Source: Gammaproteobacteria bacterium
GTDB taxonomy: Bacteria; Pseudomonadota; Gammaproteobacteria; Pseudomonadales; Azotimanducaceae
Reading direction: 5' to 3'
NCBI GenBank assembly: GCA_021773565.1
Contig: JAJFJZ010000012.1
Location: forward strand, 186,001 to 250,000
Length of the DNA: 64,000 nucleotides
The notes below the pieces were generated by a model. That model saw only the letters and a list, made by a program, of their open reading frames with translations. It was not told the DNA's origin and ran no database searches. Shown piece by piece: positions 1 through 9,197 of this stretch (position 1 is the stretch's first letter; each line of letters opens with the position of its first letter). The position numbers and the translations under genes were made by a program.

Positions 1-2
1 GT

Positions 3-236
3 ACCGCAATCGGTGCTATTTTGCTGGTAGGTATGGGCTACGACGTTTTGTCAATGAATGCTACCAGCCTGCCCCGGGTAAAATGGGTGCTACGGCAAGT
101 CTCTCTGCGCCGGGCCAGGCTGATGTTGTCAAAAGTGCTGCGCATGCACGATACGGAAAGCATCGTGAGTTATATGCAAAACGAGTTGCTGGAGGCTGGG
201 CTTGAGCGTGTTGTGGCTCGCCATACGAGTACTTAA
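3..236 (+). CDS. ptsP: PtsP, phosphoenolpyruvate-protein phosphotransferase, C-terminal fragment
   Basis: The reading frame is open from the left window edge to a TAA stop, so only the last ~77 residues are present. They include the GMGYDxLSMN signature found near the C-terminus of the PEP-binding TIM barrel of enzyme I proteins. The tail (RVKWVLR..., SIVSYMQNELLEAGL) fits PtsP (enzyme I-Ntr), which starts the nitrogen-related phosphotransfer chain to NPr, better than sugar-PTS enzyme I; this is family knowledge. The GAF and phosphohistidine domains would lie outside the window. Its stop interlocks with the stop of the convergent MoaD-like gene in the shared bases TTAA (233-236). Confidence 0.88.
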   Translation, partial: TAIGAILLVGMGYDVLSMNATSLPRVKWVLRQVSLRRARLMLSKVLRMHDTESIVSYMQNELLEAGLERVVARHTST

Positions 237-511
237 CCGCCTGCAATTGATGCGAACAGCAATATTTCGTCCGCGTCTACCAATGCCGTGTCAGATATTT
301 CATTGGGGTTCACAATCTCACCATTTTTTGCGCATAAGAGTAGACGCCTCAGTGCTCCGGACTCATCAAACAGGTGCACTCCCAAACCGGGGCATAGGCC
401 AGCTACGGCATTTAGAGCTTCCAGGATCGAATCACCTTGCACCTCATAACATCGTTTCACTCCGACCATGCGGGCTAACAGACTGGGGATGGTGATTTTT
501 ACAAGTGCCAA
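233..511 (-). CDS. MoaD/ThiS-family ubiquitin-like protein (possible sulphur carrier)
   Basis: This 92-residue protein has the small beta-grasp pattern of MoaD/ThiS: an N-terminal beta strand (VKITIPSLL), a central acidic stretch, and a C-terminus ending in IAGG. A free Gly-Gly tail is what an E1-like enzyme adenylates and thiocarboxylates in this family. It starts at TTG five bases after the stop of the upstream beta-propeller gene, with no obvious Shine-Dalgarno, which suggests translational coupling. No ThiF/MoeB-like E1 or molybdopterin synthase large subunit lies nearby, so the acceptor pathway is unknown. It may not be the molybdopterin MoaD itself; a dedicated carrier paired with the propeller is more likely. 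The family call is good, the function is open. Confidence 0.75.
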   Translation of the reverse strand: MALVKITIPSLLARMVGVKRCYEVQGDSILEALNAVAGLCPGLGVHLFDESGALRRLLLCAKNGEIVNPNEISDTALVDADEILLFASIAGG

Positions 512-516
512 AACAA

Positions 517-1620
517 CTAAACCGAGTAGGCTTCTACAGACTGTATACGTGGTAGTTCACGCACGAGTGAATTCCAGCTATCACCACAATCGGCGCTGGC
601 GTAGACTGTCCCGGACGTAGTACCGAAATAAACACCGCATGGATGGTGTCCATCCACCGACATGGCTCCGCGTAGCACATTTACGAATGCATGTTGTTGG
701 GGCAATCCTGTACTCAATGCCTCCCAGGTTTGTCCTTCATCCCGGGTTCTGAATACTTTAAGTTTCCCTTCATGGGGAAATCGGTAACTGTCACCCTCCA
801 GTGGCAAGACAAATACCGAATTTGATTTTTGATCCATTTCACAAGTGAAACCAAACACACAGGCTTGATCCTGTGCACTGCCTATAGGCAGGCCATCCTG
901 GATGTATGTCCACTGATCACCACCGTTGCGGCTCAAATACATGCCATTATGGTCTTGTCGATAAATCAGGTCTGCGTTTGCGGGATCATGGGCGAGGCTG
1001 TGTACACAAAATCCTGGAGAAGGGCTATACACTCCATCATTCTTCTTCTGCCAGGTATCGCCGCCGTCATCTGTGCGAAATACTCCTGCAGCAGAAATCC
1101 CGCACCACATACGAGCTGGATTGTTTGCGTCAAAGAGCAGTGAATGTACACACAATCCACCAAATCCTGCTTCCCAGGTATCCCGTCCCTGATAAGAGTT
1201 CAGGCCGTCTACGCCGTGCCAGGATTCACCCCGGTCATCGCTGTAGAACAGCCCGGCTTCAGAAACTCCTGCATAGATGCGCTTTCCCACGCATAGTAAT
1301 TTCCAGATCTGGTCGACCTGGCGTACATTTGAGGCCTGTCGTGCAACTAGCATGTGGTCTGCGTTACCTTCACTCTTGCCATCGTAGGCTGGGCCCTGTT
1401 CGATTTGTCGCCAATTTTCCAGATCGTCGCTGAGAACTATTGTTGTGCCATATACTTCATGGGTCACGCCCAAATAATAACGACCACCAGTATCTCGTGC
1501 CGAACAGGTAACACTCCAGCCTTTGAAGAGAAACTCGCCTGCGTCCCACTCCTGGGCTTTGGCTTTTGATCGTAAAACCAGAACCCCTTTATACGTGCCT
1601 ACGATAACTACTGTTTTCAT
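517..1620 (-). CDS. Asp-box (BNR) beta-propeller protein, Ycf48/sialidase-like fold
   Basis: This 367-residue protein shows at least five Asp boxes (S/T-x-D/N-x-G-x-x-W): SDDRGESW, TDDGGDTW, SRNGGDQW, TRDEGQTW and SADCGDSW, spaced through the chain as in sialidase or Ycf48 propellers. I see no signal peptide, so it is probably cytoplasmic, unlike most sialidases. The catalytic arginine triad and Asp/Tyr/Glu set of true sialidases are not evident, so glycosidase activity is not claimed. It starts with ATG and is followed after five bases by the MoaD/ThiS-like gene, so the two are almost certainly co-transcribed. A scaffold or partner role for the ubiquitin-like protein is an inference. Confidence 0.75.
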   Translation of the reverse strand: MKTVVIVGTYKGVLVLRSKAKAQEWDAGEFLFKGWSVTCSARDTGGRYYLGVTHEVYGTTIVLSDDLENWRQIEQGPAYDGKSEGNADHMLVARQASNVRQVDQIWKLLCVGKRIYAGVSEAGLFYSDDRGESWHGVDGLNSYQGRDTWEAGFGGLCVHSLLFDANNPARMWCGISAAGVFRTDDGGDTWQKKNDGVYSPSPGFCVHSLAHDPANADLIYRQDHNGMYLSRNGGDQWTYIQDGLPIGSAQDQACVFGFTCEMDQKSNSVFVLPLEGDSYRFPHEGKLKVFRTRDEGQTWEALSTGLPQQHAFVNVLRGAMSVDGHHPCGVYFGTTSGTVYASADCGDSWNSLVRELPRIQSVEAYSV

Positions 1621-1764
1621 GGATAACCCCGTTTTCGGTTAGTGGCACCAAGTGAGATTATCCAAGCCTGAGGCGAGGAACAAGCCCTAAAACCCGGGTG
1701 CTGATTTATGTGGGCAAATGACCAGGATTGGTGTAAAAACGTTGTTAAAGAAGGGAGACACATC

Positions 1765-3144
1765 ATGATTCGACGCAATTTTCTACAAGCTGGCCTGGGT
1801 CTGCCATTAGCATCTTTAGGTCTCACGGCGGGCCTTGGTGGTTGTTCAGATAGTGGCAACATGTATCTTGACGGTAACTACGGGCCGGTATCCGTAGAAT
1901 CAACTGCAATGGACCTTGAAGTGACTGGAAAAATTCCAGACGAGCTGGTCGGCAGATTCTTGCGAAATGGGCCTAACCCGCCTGCAGATGTAAGTCGTGG
2001 GGCTTATCACTGGTTTACCGGTCGAGGCATGGTCCACGGATTACGGATTATCAACGGAAAGGCAGAGTGGTACAGAAATCGTTACGTAGGAAGTGATGCC
2101 GGAATAAGCCCCAATACCAGCGTATTTGGGCACGCGGGTCGCACCATTGCCATTGTGGAGTCTGGTGGGCCGCCGGTCAATTTGTCGTATGACATTGCGC
2201 CAATAGGGGTTAATACAAGCCTGGGTGGTGGCTTCTCTGCCCATCCAAATCTGGACCCGGATACCGGAAAACTGCACGTTATGTGTTACGACTGGGCCAA
2301 ATTGAGAGACCATGTTCGTTATGTCGTAATTGATGAAACGGGCGAACTGGAGAGCGAAATGGAAATTCCTCTGCCGGGTATGCCCATGATCCACAATATG
2401 AGCCTGACTGAAAATTATGTTGTGATTTATGACCTGCCGGTAACCCTGAGTTTTCTTGCCTTGGGTACAGGGTCAGACTTCCCTTTTCGCTGGGACAATG
2501 ATTATGAGGCACGAGTAGGCTTACTTCCCAGACAAGGACAGGCCTCAGATATAATCTGGAGTTCGCTTACGCAAAATTATTCTTATCATCCAATGAATGC
2601 ATTTGAAGATGCCAGCGGCAATGTCGTTGTCGATATTGTGCGTTATGACAAAATGTTTGATACAGATACCCAGGGTCCTTTTGGAGACAGCCGACCGCGA
2701 TTAGAACGCTGGACGGTGAATCCAGGGACCCGGAAAGTGAGTGAGCAGGTGGTTGATGAGCGTGCGCAGGAGTTTCCCCGGTGCCACCCAGACCTGAACA
2801 GCAAAGGCTATAAATTTGGGTATACAGTTGCCGTTTCAGAAACCGGCAGCTTCCCCGGTATCTATAAGCACAACATGAATACCGGTACTGCCTGGCAATT
2901 CGATTTTGGGCCGGGACGTAGTGGTGCGGAACCGGTTTTTGTTCCCAGAGAAGGAGCAAGTGAAGAAGACGATGGCTATCTGATGACCTATGTTTATGAT
3001 GCCAACAAGGACAAGAGCGATTTAATCATACTGGATGCTATGGATCTATCCCGACCCGCATTGGCACAGATACATTTACCGACACGTGTTCCCTATGGCT
3101 TTCATGGGAACTGGATATCTGATGCCATGGTGCCAGTCGGGTAG
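1765..3144 (+). CDS. Carotenoid oxygenase (RPE65 family), probably exported
   Basis: Residues 160 (FSAHPNL), 210 (MIHNMS), 275 (YHPMNA) and 447 (FHGNW) are the four histidines expected to bind the catalytic ferrous iron of carotenoid/stilbene cleavage oxygenases. The 459-residue length is normal. I chose the ATG at 1765 over the in-frame ATG at 1708 because AAGGGAG lies eight bases before it and the protein then begins MIRRNFLQ, a twin-arginine signal followed by a hydrophobic stretch. LGGC at about residues 25-28 resembles a lipobox, so it may be a Tat-exported lipoprotein. The substrate (apocarotenoid, stilbene or lignin-derived) cannot be told. It is divergent from the propeller/MoaD pair. 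Confidence 0.85.
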   Translation: MIRRNFLQAGLGLPLASLGLTAGLGGCSDSGNMYLDGNYGPVSVESTAMDLEVTGKIPDELVGRFLRNGPNPPADVSRGAYHWFTGRGMVHGLRIINGKAEWYRNRYVGSDAGISPNTSVFGHAGRTIAIVESGGPPVNLSYDIAPIGVNTSLGGGFSAHPNLDPDTGKLHVMCYDWAKLRDHVRYVVIDETGELESEMEIPLPGMPMIHNMSLTENYVVIYDLPVTLSFLALGTGSDFPFRWDNDYEARVGLLPRQGQASDIIWSSLTQNYSYHPMNAFEDASGNVVVDIVRYDKMFDTDTQGPFGDSRPRLERWTVNPGTRKVSEQVVDERAQEFPRCHPDLNSKGYKFGYTVAVSETGSFPGIYKHNMNTGTAWQFDFGPGRSGAEPVFVPREGASEEDDGYLMTYVYDANKDKSDLIILDAMDLSRPALAQIHLPTRVPYGFHGNWISDAMVPVG

Positions 3145-3166
3145 AAAATTTTTGAGGTGGCCAGGG

Positions 3167-3922
3167 CTAGTGAAATTCAAATAGTTGAGAATCTGCGTGC
3201 AGTCCTCCTGCCTTGTAGTTCTGCTCATAAAAGCTGATGGATTGTTGTCCAATGAGCACCCCGGTACTTGCGCGGGTACCATATTCTTCTCCCCGTATAA
3301 AACTGCTGGCAGCACGGTAGATACTGGCATCCTCCAGACTGGTTTGTGGCGCGGGTAACTCTGCCTGTAGAAGTTTTACCAGATGTGAATGACGCTGCTT
3401 TAACGGCACCGGAGCTTCCAGTTGATGTGTTGAGACAAGGCGCTCAAGATCTTCCTTGCCCTGGTGCACTTTGGGCCAGTCACTGTCCAGGCTGGCATTG
3501 CTTAGCCCATAGTAGCCGGCGGAAAGCTCCCGCAAGTCTCCCGCGTCACCGTTTGAAACATAAACAAGGATATGTCCATCAAACAAAACCAGGTTAAAAC
3601 CCTGGTATTGATGCTTGTGTAAAGAAGCGGCGTATTCACCCGCCGATTGTGTAGTTTTAAGGAAGTCCAACGCCAGCCCGCCTCTTGATACGGGCGCTGC
3701 CTTGGCCTCCCCTGCCCGGTTGGTTACTGCGGCAAATCGTCCGGTTTTTGTTACACCCAGCCATGTGCCTCCTGCTTCAAGATCCTTGCCCGCCAGAAGT
3801 TCGGGAAAATTTTCCCAATAGTGAGCGGTGCGGGTAGGACGCGTGTAGAATTCGTCCCGATTGGCAGCAACAACCAGGGGAGTGGACTTTTGCATTTTGT
3901 AGGCAAACAGAATCAGGCACAT
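3167..3922 (-). CDS. NRDE family protein (TANGO2-like)
   Basis: This 251-residue protein starts MCLILF and carries AANRDEFYTRPT near residue 20, the Asn-Arg-Asp-Glu signature naming the NRDE/TANGO2 family. GGTWLGVTKTGRFAAVTNR follows, also typical. If Met1 is removed, Cys2 becomes the N-terminal nucleophile position, as in Ntn hydrolases, to which the family has been likened; biochemical activity is not established. Eukaryotic TANGO2 has been linked to haem and lipid homeostasis; bacterial roles are unclear. It is divergent from lgt with 68 bases between the starts. Confidence 0.85.
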   Translation of the reverse strand: MCLILFAYKMQKSTPLVVAANRDEFYTRPTRTAHYWENFPELLAGKDLEAGGTWLGVTKTGRFAAVTNRAGEAKAAPVSRGGLALDFLKTTQSAGEYAASLHKHQYQGFNLVLFDGHILVYVSNGDAGDLRELSAGYYGLSNASLDSDWPKVHQGKEDLERLVSTHQLEAPVPLKQRHSHLVKLLQAELPAPQTSLEDASIYRAASSFIRGEEYGTRASTGVLIGQQSISFYEQNYKAGGLHADSQLFEFH

Positions 3923-3990
3923 GGGATCAGTTTAGTTCAACGCGATGGTTCAAAAGCGGGCCAGTGTAAACAAAATATCTGGAGCGAGCC

Positions 3991-4839
3991 ATGCTGTATC
4001 CGGTAATAGATGAAGTAATATTTTCGATTGGCCCGCTTTCAATTCGTTGGTACGGGTTGATGTACCTGCTCGCCTTTTCTGCGGCCTGGTGGCTTGGTAA
4101 CTGGCGCCGGAGAAAGATAGCTGTTTTCTATGACCGGCCCTGGTCAGTGGAAGAAATATCGGACGTGATATTTTATGGGGCTGTTGGCGCGGTATTGGGT
4201 GGGCGCGTTGGATACGTCTTTGTGTACGGAATAGACCGGTTTTTGCAAGATCCTGTGTGGTTGTTCAGAGTATGGGATGGAGGCATGTCCTTTCACGGCG
4301 GTTTGCTCGGAGGCGTGCTGGCCCTGTTGTTGTTCTCTAAAAAGGTACAACGACATTTCATTGCGGTGTGCGATTTTGTAGTTCCCCTGATTCCCCTCGG
4401 CCTGGGATTTGGCAGGTTGGGAAATTTCATCAACACAGAGCTGCCAGGGCGTATTAGCGAATCAGAATTTGGATTGCAGTTCCCCTGCTATGCGGTGCAG
4501 ACGCTTAATCCCTTGTGCACAGGGAGCTACGAAAGTTATACCCGACATGTATCTTCCCTCTACCAGGCCTTTAGCGAGGGGTTTTTGTTGTTTATACTGG
4601 TTTGGTGGTTTGCAGCCAGCGCCAGAAAACCCGGGGCGGTTACAGGGGTATTTTTGATCGGGTATGGTTGTGCCAGGTTTACTACCGAGTTTTTCCGTAG
4701 CCCGGATGCACATATTGGCTTTGTTGCCCTGGACTGGATGAGCATGGGGCAACTACTTTCGTTACCAATGGTGCTCTTCGGCCTGATTTTTATTTATTAT
4801 GGGGCTACCCTGCAACTGGACCGGAGTAAACAACCATGA
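3991..4839 (+). CDS. lgt: Prolipoprotein diacylglyceryl transferase
   Basis: This inner-membrane enzyme moves diacylglycerol from phosphatidylglycerol to the lipobox cysteine of prolipoproteins. The 282-residue protein is strongly hydrophobic with about seven membrane segments. It holds the family motifs [15 protein letters not shown], the HGG loop and [14 protein letters not shown], which contains the Lgt signature Arg/Asn residues. The start follows GGAGCG at about -10. It overlaps thyA by four bases (ATGA), an arrangement common in proteobacteria. Nearby lipoprotein-type substrates include the S9 peptidase at 6163 and possibly the carotenoid oxygenase. Confidence 0.96.
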   Translation: MLYPVIDEVIFSIGPLSIRWYGLMYLLAFSAAWWLGNWRRRKIAVFYDRPWSVEEISDVIFYGAVGAVLGGRVGYVFVYGIDRFLQDPVWLFRVWDGGMSFHGGLLGGVLALLLFSKKVQRHFIAVCDFVVPLIPLGLGFGRLGNFINTELPGRISESEFGLQFPCYAVQTLNPLCTGSYESYTRHVSSLYQAFSEGFLLFILVWWFAASARKPGAVTGVFLIGYGCARFTTEFFRSPDAHIGFVALDWMSMGQLLSLPMVLFGLIFIYYGATLQLDRSKQP

Positions 4840-5630
4840 AGCAATATCTGGATTTGTTACATCAGGTAAGGCATCACGGCAATGTTAAAACTGATCGAAC
4901 CGGTACCGGAACCAGAAGCCTGTTCGGTTACCAGATGCGCTTTGATCTGGAAGACGGCTTTCCGCTCCTTACTACCAAAAAAGTTTTCCTGCGACTTATT
5001 ATTCATGAGTTGCTTTGGTTTTTGATGGGGAGCACCAATATCTCCTATCTTAAAAAGCACAACGTTAATATCTGGGATGAATGGGCTGATGAAAATGGCG
5101 ATCTTGGGCCTGTGTACGGTTCCCAGTGGCGTTCCTGGCCGACACCCGATGGGCATACGATAGACCAGATATCGAACGTCGTAAGAGACATTCAGCAATC
5201 CCCTGACTCCCGACGCCTGATTGTGAGTGCCTGGAATGTTGCCCAGGTGCAGTCCATGGCCCTGCCACCCTGTCACACACTTTTTCAGTTTTATGTGGCT
5301 GAGGGGAAGTTATCCTGTCAGTTATACCAGAGAAGTGGCGATATCTTTCTGGGTGTGCCTTTCAACATTGCATCGTATGCATTGTTAACCATGATGATTG
5401 CGCAAATTACCGGGCTTAAGGTGGGAGAGTTTATTCACACGCTTGGGGATGCACATTTGTATAACAATCATTTTGAACAGGCAGATATTCAGCTGTCGCG
5501 TACTCCAAAACCATTACCTGTCATGGCGCTGAATCCTGAAATTACCTGTCTGGAAAATTTTACCTATGCTGATTTCACGCTCGATAATTATCATTGCGAC
5601 CCGGCGATTGCAGCACCGATTGCTGTTTGA
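4836..5630 (+). CDS. thyA: Thymidylate synthase (folate-dependent)
   Basis: ThyA makes dTMP from dUMP using methylene-tetrahydrofolate. The 264-residue length equals the E. coli enzyme. The catalytic cysteine is residue 146 in [23 protein letters not shown] near the start and [18 protein letters not shown] supply the phosphate- and dUMP-binding residues. The gene overlaps the lgt stop by four bases and is followed six bases later by folA, so the dihydrofolate it generates is recycled by the next product of the same operon. Confidence 0.97.
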   Translation: MKQYLDLLHQVRHHGNVKTDRTGTGTRSLFGYQMRFDLEDGFPLLTTKKVFLRLIIHELLWFLMGSTNISYLKKHNVNIWDEWADENGDLGPVYGSQWRSWPTPDGHTIDQISNVVRDIQQSPDSRRLIVSAWNVAQVQSMALPPCHTLFQFYVAEGKLSCQLYQRSGDIFLGVPFNIASYALLTMMIAQITGLKVGEFIHTLGDAHLYNNHFEQADIQLSRTPKPLPVMALNPEITCLENFTYADFTLDNYHCDPAIAAPIAV

Positions 5631-5636
5631 GCCCTT

Positions 5637-6176
5637 ATGAGCACAGGCAGCAAGAATACAATCGTAGCCCTTATCTGGGCCATGACAAATAATCGCGTTA
5701 TCGGCCGCAATAATCAGCTTCCCTGGTCACTGAAAACCGACATGCAATTTTTTGTCGACTCCACCCGTGGCAAACCCTGCATAATGGGGCGAAAACAGTT
5801 CGATTCAATGGACAGGGCCTTGCCTGGACGATTGAATATTGTAATTTCCAGAAACCCCGATTATGCGCGTACCGATGCTCTGGTAGTAGATACGATGGAT
5901 AAGGCGATTGAGCTTGCGCATACCACAAGTCCTGACGAGATTATGATAATTGGTGGAGCGGAAATTTATGCCCTTGCATTACCTTTGGCCGATCGACTTT
6001 ATATGACGCAGATTGATGTCGAATTGAAAGGGGATATTTTTTTCCCGGAGTTTGATATAAGCGACTTTAGCGAGACCTCCCGTCAATTCTATTCGCGCGA
6101 TGCCAAAAATGACTATGATTTCACCATTCGTATTCTGGAGCGAATTACAGGAGGGCACAAACATGTCACCACCTGA
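5637..6176 (+). CDS. folA: Dihydrofolate reductase
   Basis: This 179-residue DHFR shows the N-terminal core IWAMTNNRVIGRNNQLPWSLKTDMQFF with the Met20-loop W-P pattern and the substrate-binding Asp/Lys helix. GRKQFDSM, LPGRLNIVISRN and IIGGAEIYALALP (NADPH-binding GG) follow in order. It regenerates tetrahydrofolate for the upstream ThyA. The last 14 bases overlap the start of the S9 peptidase gene. Confidence 0.96.
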   Translation: MSTGSKNTIVALIWAMTNNRVIGRNNQLPWSLKTDMQFFVDSTRGKPCIMGRKQFDSMDRALPGRLNIVISRNPDYARTDALVVDTMDKAIELAHTTSPDEIMIIGGAEIYALALPLADRLYMTQIDVELKGDIFFPEFDISDFSETSRQFYSRDAKNDYDFTIRILERITGGHKHVTT

Positions 6177-8160
6177 TGAATGTGATAGCAAGCGACATAA
6201 AGCACTAACGCAATTGTTATTACTAACGATAACATTAAGCCTGGCAGCGTGTGCAAACCGAAATAGCCCATATGAGATAGGCAATCTGCTGGTTCAGGGT
6301 GTGCCCCCGATTCCCGAAAGGATTAATGGAAAGTTGTTGAAGTATCAAAATACCCGTGCTGCCACTTTTCAGGGTTGGCAGGGCGAGCGCATTCTTATCA
6401 GCACGCGATTTGGTGAAGTGCATACCCTGCACCAGGTTCAACAACCCCTGGCGATGCGGGAACAGCTAACATTTTTCAGCGAACCTACAAGCACCGCACT
6501 TGTTCAACCGTATAACGACAACAACAACTTTCTCTATTACCGGGATGTAGGCGGCTCTGAATATTACCAGTACTTTTACTTTGATATGCAATCAGGAAGT
6601 AGCACATTGCTCACCGATGGCTTCTCAAAGTATGGCAGTGCGCTCTGGTCAAGACAGGGCGACCAGCTGGCCTATACATCCATGCAGCGTAACGGTCAGG
6701 ACAAGGATATTTACCTGCGACAACATGCGATGAATGAAACCAAAGCGGTATTGGTTTCTGACAACGCAGCCTGGTGGCAACCGGAAAGCTTTTCTCCGGA
6801 TGGGCATCAGCTGCTGGTTATCGAATACCTTTCCAATCGGGAAGCTTATTTGCATTTGCTGGATCTGGACACCGGAGAGCGTGTAGCGGTACTGGATCAC
6901 TCGATTGAGATGAACATAAAGCAGGCAGCATTCAGTAATGATGGAGTTACTGTCTATTTTACCGCTAGTCTGGGCTCCGAATACGTGCGCCTGCACAGCC
7001 TGAACATGGACAGCGGAAAACTGCGTGTAATTGGTGAAGACTATCAGTGGGATGTAGAAGGCTTTGCTCTGTCTGATGACGGGCGATGGCTTGCCTATAG
7101 TCATAATGAAAATGGCATAAGTCAGCTGAATGTTATTGGCATACCTGGTGAAAAATTTGTTGCTCTGCCCGAAGTGCCCAGCGGGGTAATAAGCGGCCTG
7201 GAATTTCGCGGCGACGGCAATCAACTGGGCTTTACCCTCACAAGCCCAACAAGCCCTGCAGATGTGTACAGCATTAATCTAATCTCGCGAAATCTGGTGC
7301 GCTGGACGCTGAGTGAAATGGGCGGGCTGGACAGTCGCAGGCTGGTTGCACCACGCCTGATCAGTTATCCCACTTTTGATACGGACACGAGTGGAAAAGT
7401 GCGCCGCATACCTGCACTGGTCTATTCGCCCACGTTGCCGACGGGTTCAGGAAGTACGCCGGTGGTAATTCGCATCCATGGTGGGCCAGAAGGCCAGTAC
7501 AGGCCGTGGTTTTCCTATATTAACCAGTATCTGGTTAACGAGTTGGGTGTGACAGTAATTGCTCCAAACGTGCGTGGTTCGCGGGGTTACGGAAAGTCCT
7601 ACATGGATCTGGATAATGGTTATCGGCGGGAAGATTCGGTCCGGGACATAGGTGCCTTGCTGGACTGGATAGAGACACAAGCCCAGCTGGATTCTGAAAG
7701 GGTTGCGGTTGTAGGGGGCTCGTATGGAGGGTATATGGTGCTGGCGTCGATGGTTTTCTATTCGGATCGGCTGCGTGCGGGATATGACTCCGTTGGAATA
7801 AGCAATTTTGTGAGTTTTCTGGAGAATACCCGGTCTTACCGACGGGATCTGCGCAGGGCTGAATACGGAGACGAGCGGATTCCGGAAATGCGGACGTTCC
7901 TGCAATCTGTTTCACCACTTAACCATGTTGAAAAAATACGAAAACCCATGCTGATTACACAAGGATTAAACGATCCCAGAGTACCTGCAGGGGAAAGTGC
8001 GCAGATTGTCAAAGCCCTGAATGATGCGGGAATTGCCACCTGGTATATTCTTGCAAAGGATGAAGGGCATGGGTTCCGGAAAAAGGTAAACCGCGACTAT
8101 AGTAATGCTGCAATGATGTTGTTTCTGGAAAAACATCTGTTCACCAATTCGGATGACTAA
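6163..8160 (+). CDS. S9 prolyl-oligopeptidase family serine peptidase, lipoprotein
   Basis: The start at 6163 is preferred over the upstream in-frame codon at 6100 because CAGGAGGG precedes it and the protein then opens with a hydrophobic stretch ending LSLAAC, a lipobox near residue 30. Lipidation by Lgt and anchoring in the periplasm are inferred. The middle is a WD40-like propeller with repeated SPDG/SDDG turns. The C-terminal alpha/beta hydrolase carries GGSYGG (Ser520), NDPRVP (Asp604) and EGHGF (His636), the expected catalytic triad. The length (665 aa) is normal for dipeptidyl-peptidase IV/acylaminoacyl-peptidase types. Exact peptide specificity is not readable. Confidence 0.92.
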   Translation: MSPPDECDSKRHKALTQLLLLTITLSLAACANRNSPYEIGNLLVQGVPPIPERINGKLLKYQNTRAATFQGWQGERILISTRFGEVHTLHQVQQPLAMREQLTFFSEPTSTALVQPYNDNNNFLYYRDVGGSEYYQYFYFDMQSGSSTLLTDGFSKYGSALWSRQGDQLAYTSMQRNGQDKDIYLRQHAMNETKAVLVSDNAAWWQPESFSPDGHQLLVIEYLSNREAYLHLLDLDTGERVAVLDHSIEMNIKQAAFSNDGVTVYFTASLGSEYVRLHSLNMDSGKLRVIGEDYQWDVEGFALSDDGRWLAYSHNENGISQLNVIGIPGEKFVALPEVPSGVISGLEFRGDGNQLGFTLTSPTSPADVYSINLISRNLVRWTLSEMGGLDSRRLVAPRLISYPTFDTDTSGKVRRIPALVYSPTLPTGSGSTPVVIRIHGGPEGQYRPWFSYINQYLVNELGVTVIAPNVRGSRGYGKSYMDLDNGYRREDSVRDIGALLDWIETQAQLDSERVAVVGGSYGGYMVLASMVFYSDRLRAGYDSVGISNFVSFLENTRSYRRDLRRAEYGDERIPEMRTFLQSVSPLNHVEKIRKPMLITQGLNDPRVPAGESAQIVKALNDAGIATWYILAKDEGHGFRKKVNRDYSNAAMMLFLEKHLFTNSDD

Positions 8161-9139
8161 AATCGGTATTTGTGTAAACCCCATGTCCGGACGTGACGTC
8201 AGACGGCTGGCCGGGCGGGCATCCAACATGACCCATGAATTAAAGCGCGACATGGTTGCGCGTATTGCGGTGGGTGCGGACGCTGTTGGTGTAGACGAGA
8301 TTTATATTGCACAGGAACCCTTCAACATCTCCAATCGCGCACTGGAACATATCTCCCTGAAAGCCCGGCTGCGTACCGTGCAAATACCGATCACCCACTC
8401 TGCCGTTGACACCGAAAGGATAATAGAAAATTTTGTGGATGCCGGTTGCACCAGTATCGTCTCAATAGGAGGTGACGGAACCAATCGAGCGATAATCAGG
8501 CAATGCCGGGAGATAACGCTGGTACCCCTGTCTACAGGTACCAACAATGTGTTTCCGGTGATGCTTGAACCAACTACAGCAGGAATGGTAGCAGCTATTG
8601 CAGCACAACTTGGGAAAACAGACCGGGGCATAAAGCTGGAAACTTTGGGTCAACGGTGCAAAGTTATAGACATACAGATCGGACCTGTTAGCGACCTGGC
8701 CCTTATTGACGCGGTATTGCTGATAAACGATACAGTCGGCAACTTGTTACCATTTGAACCAAAGTGTTTGTCTCGCATGTTGTTAACGCGGGCGGAACCT
8801 GACGCGGTGGGTATGTCCCCTATTGGCGGGTACAACAAAAGGGTCGAGGCGAATGACAACTCCGGACTTTTGGTCGAGTTGGGAGCAGGGCGAAAATTTA
8901 TGGCACCTGTCTCACCCGGTTTGTTCGGTGAAGTTTCCGTGTCTGCAACACAGGTGGTCGAATTTGACCAGGAAGTAATATTTGAGGCGCCCGGTGTGCT
9001 GGCACTTGATGGTGATAGAGATTATACCCTTTCGACAGGCGTTCCCGCACGTATGACAATAACCCGCAGTGGTCCCTATATTATGGATGTCAGACGTACC
9101 ATGCAGCATGCTGTAGATATCGGTATGATTGGCGCTTGA
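8153..9139 (+). CDS. ATP-NAD/AcoX-type kinase family protein
   Basis: The 328-residue protein holds SIGGDGTNRAI near residue 105, the GGDGT nucleotide-binding motif of NAD kinases and diacylglycerol kinases, followed by PLSTGTNNVFP, typical of the AcoX/ATP-NAD kinase-like branch. It opens MTKIGICVNPMSGRD, also typical of that branch. AcoX members sit beside acetoin or other dehydrogenase genes in some bacteria, but none is here, so the phosphorylated substrate is unknown and NadK itself is probably encoded elsewhere. The start overlaps the peptidase stop by eight bases, so it is translated from the same mRNA. Confidence 0.78.
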   Translation: MTKIGICVNPMSGRDVRRLAGRASNMTHELKRDMVARIAVGADAVGVDEIYIAQEPFNISNRALEHISLKARLRTVQIPITHSAVDTERIIENFVDAGCTSIVSIGGDGTNRAIIRQCREITLVPLSTGTNNVFPVMLEPTTAGMVAAIAAQLGKTDRGIKLETLGQRCKVIDIQIGPVSDLALIDAVLLINDTVGNLLPFEPKCLSRMLLTRAEPDAVGMSPIGGYNKRVEANDNSGLLVELGAGRKFMAPVSPGLFGEVSVSATQVVEFDQEVIFEAPGVLALDGDRDYTLSTGVPARMTITRSGPYIMDVRRTMQHAVDIGMIGA

Positions 9140-9197
9140 CTCAGGGAGCCTTAGTCGGAGCCTGCCTGGATAAATACTAATTTTTGTAAGGGTAGTT

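Noticed and set aside
1621-1663. GGATAA and TTATCC inverted repeat in the gap before the carotenoid oxygenase
   Set aside because: Only six bases with a long spacer and one arm next to a start codon; likely chance.
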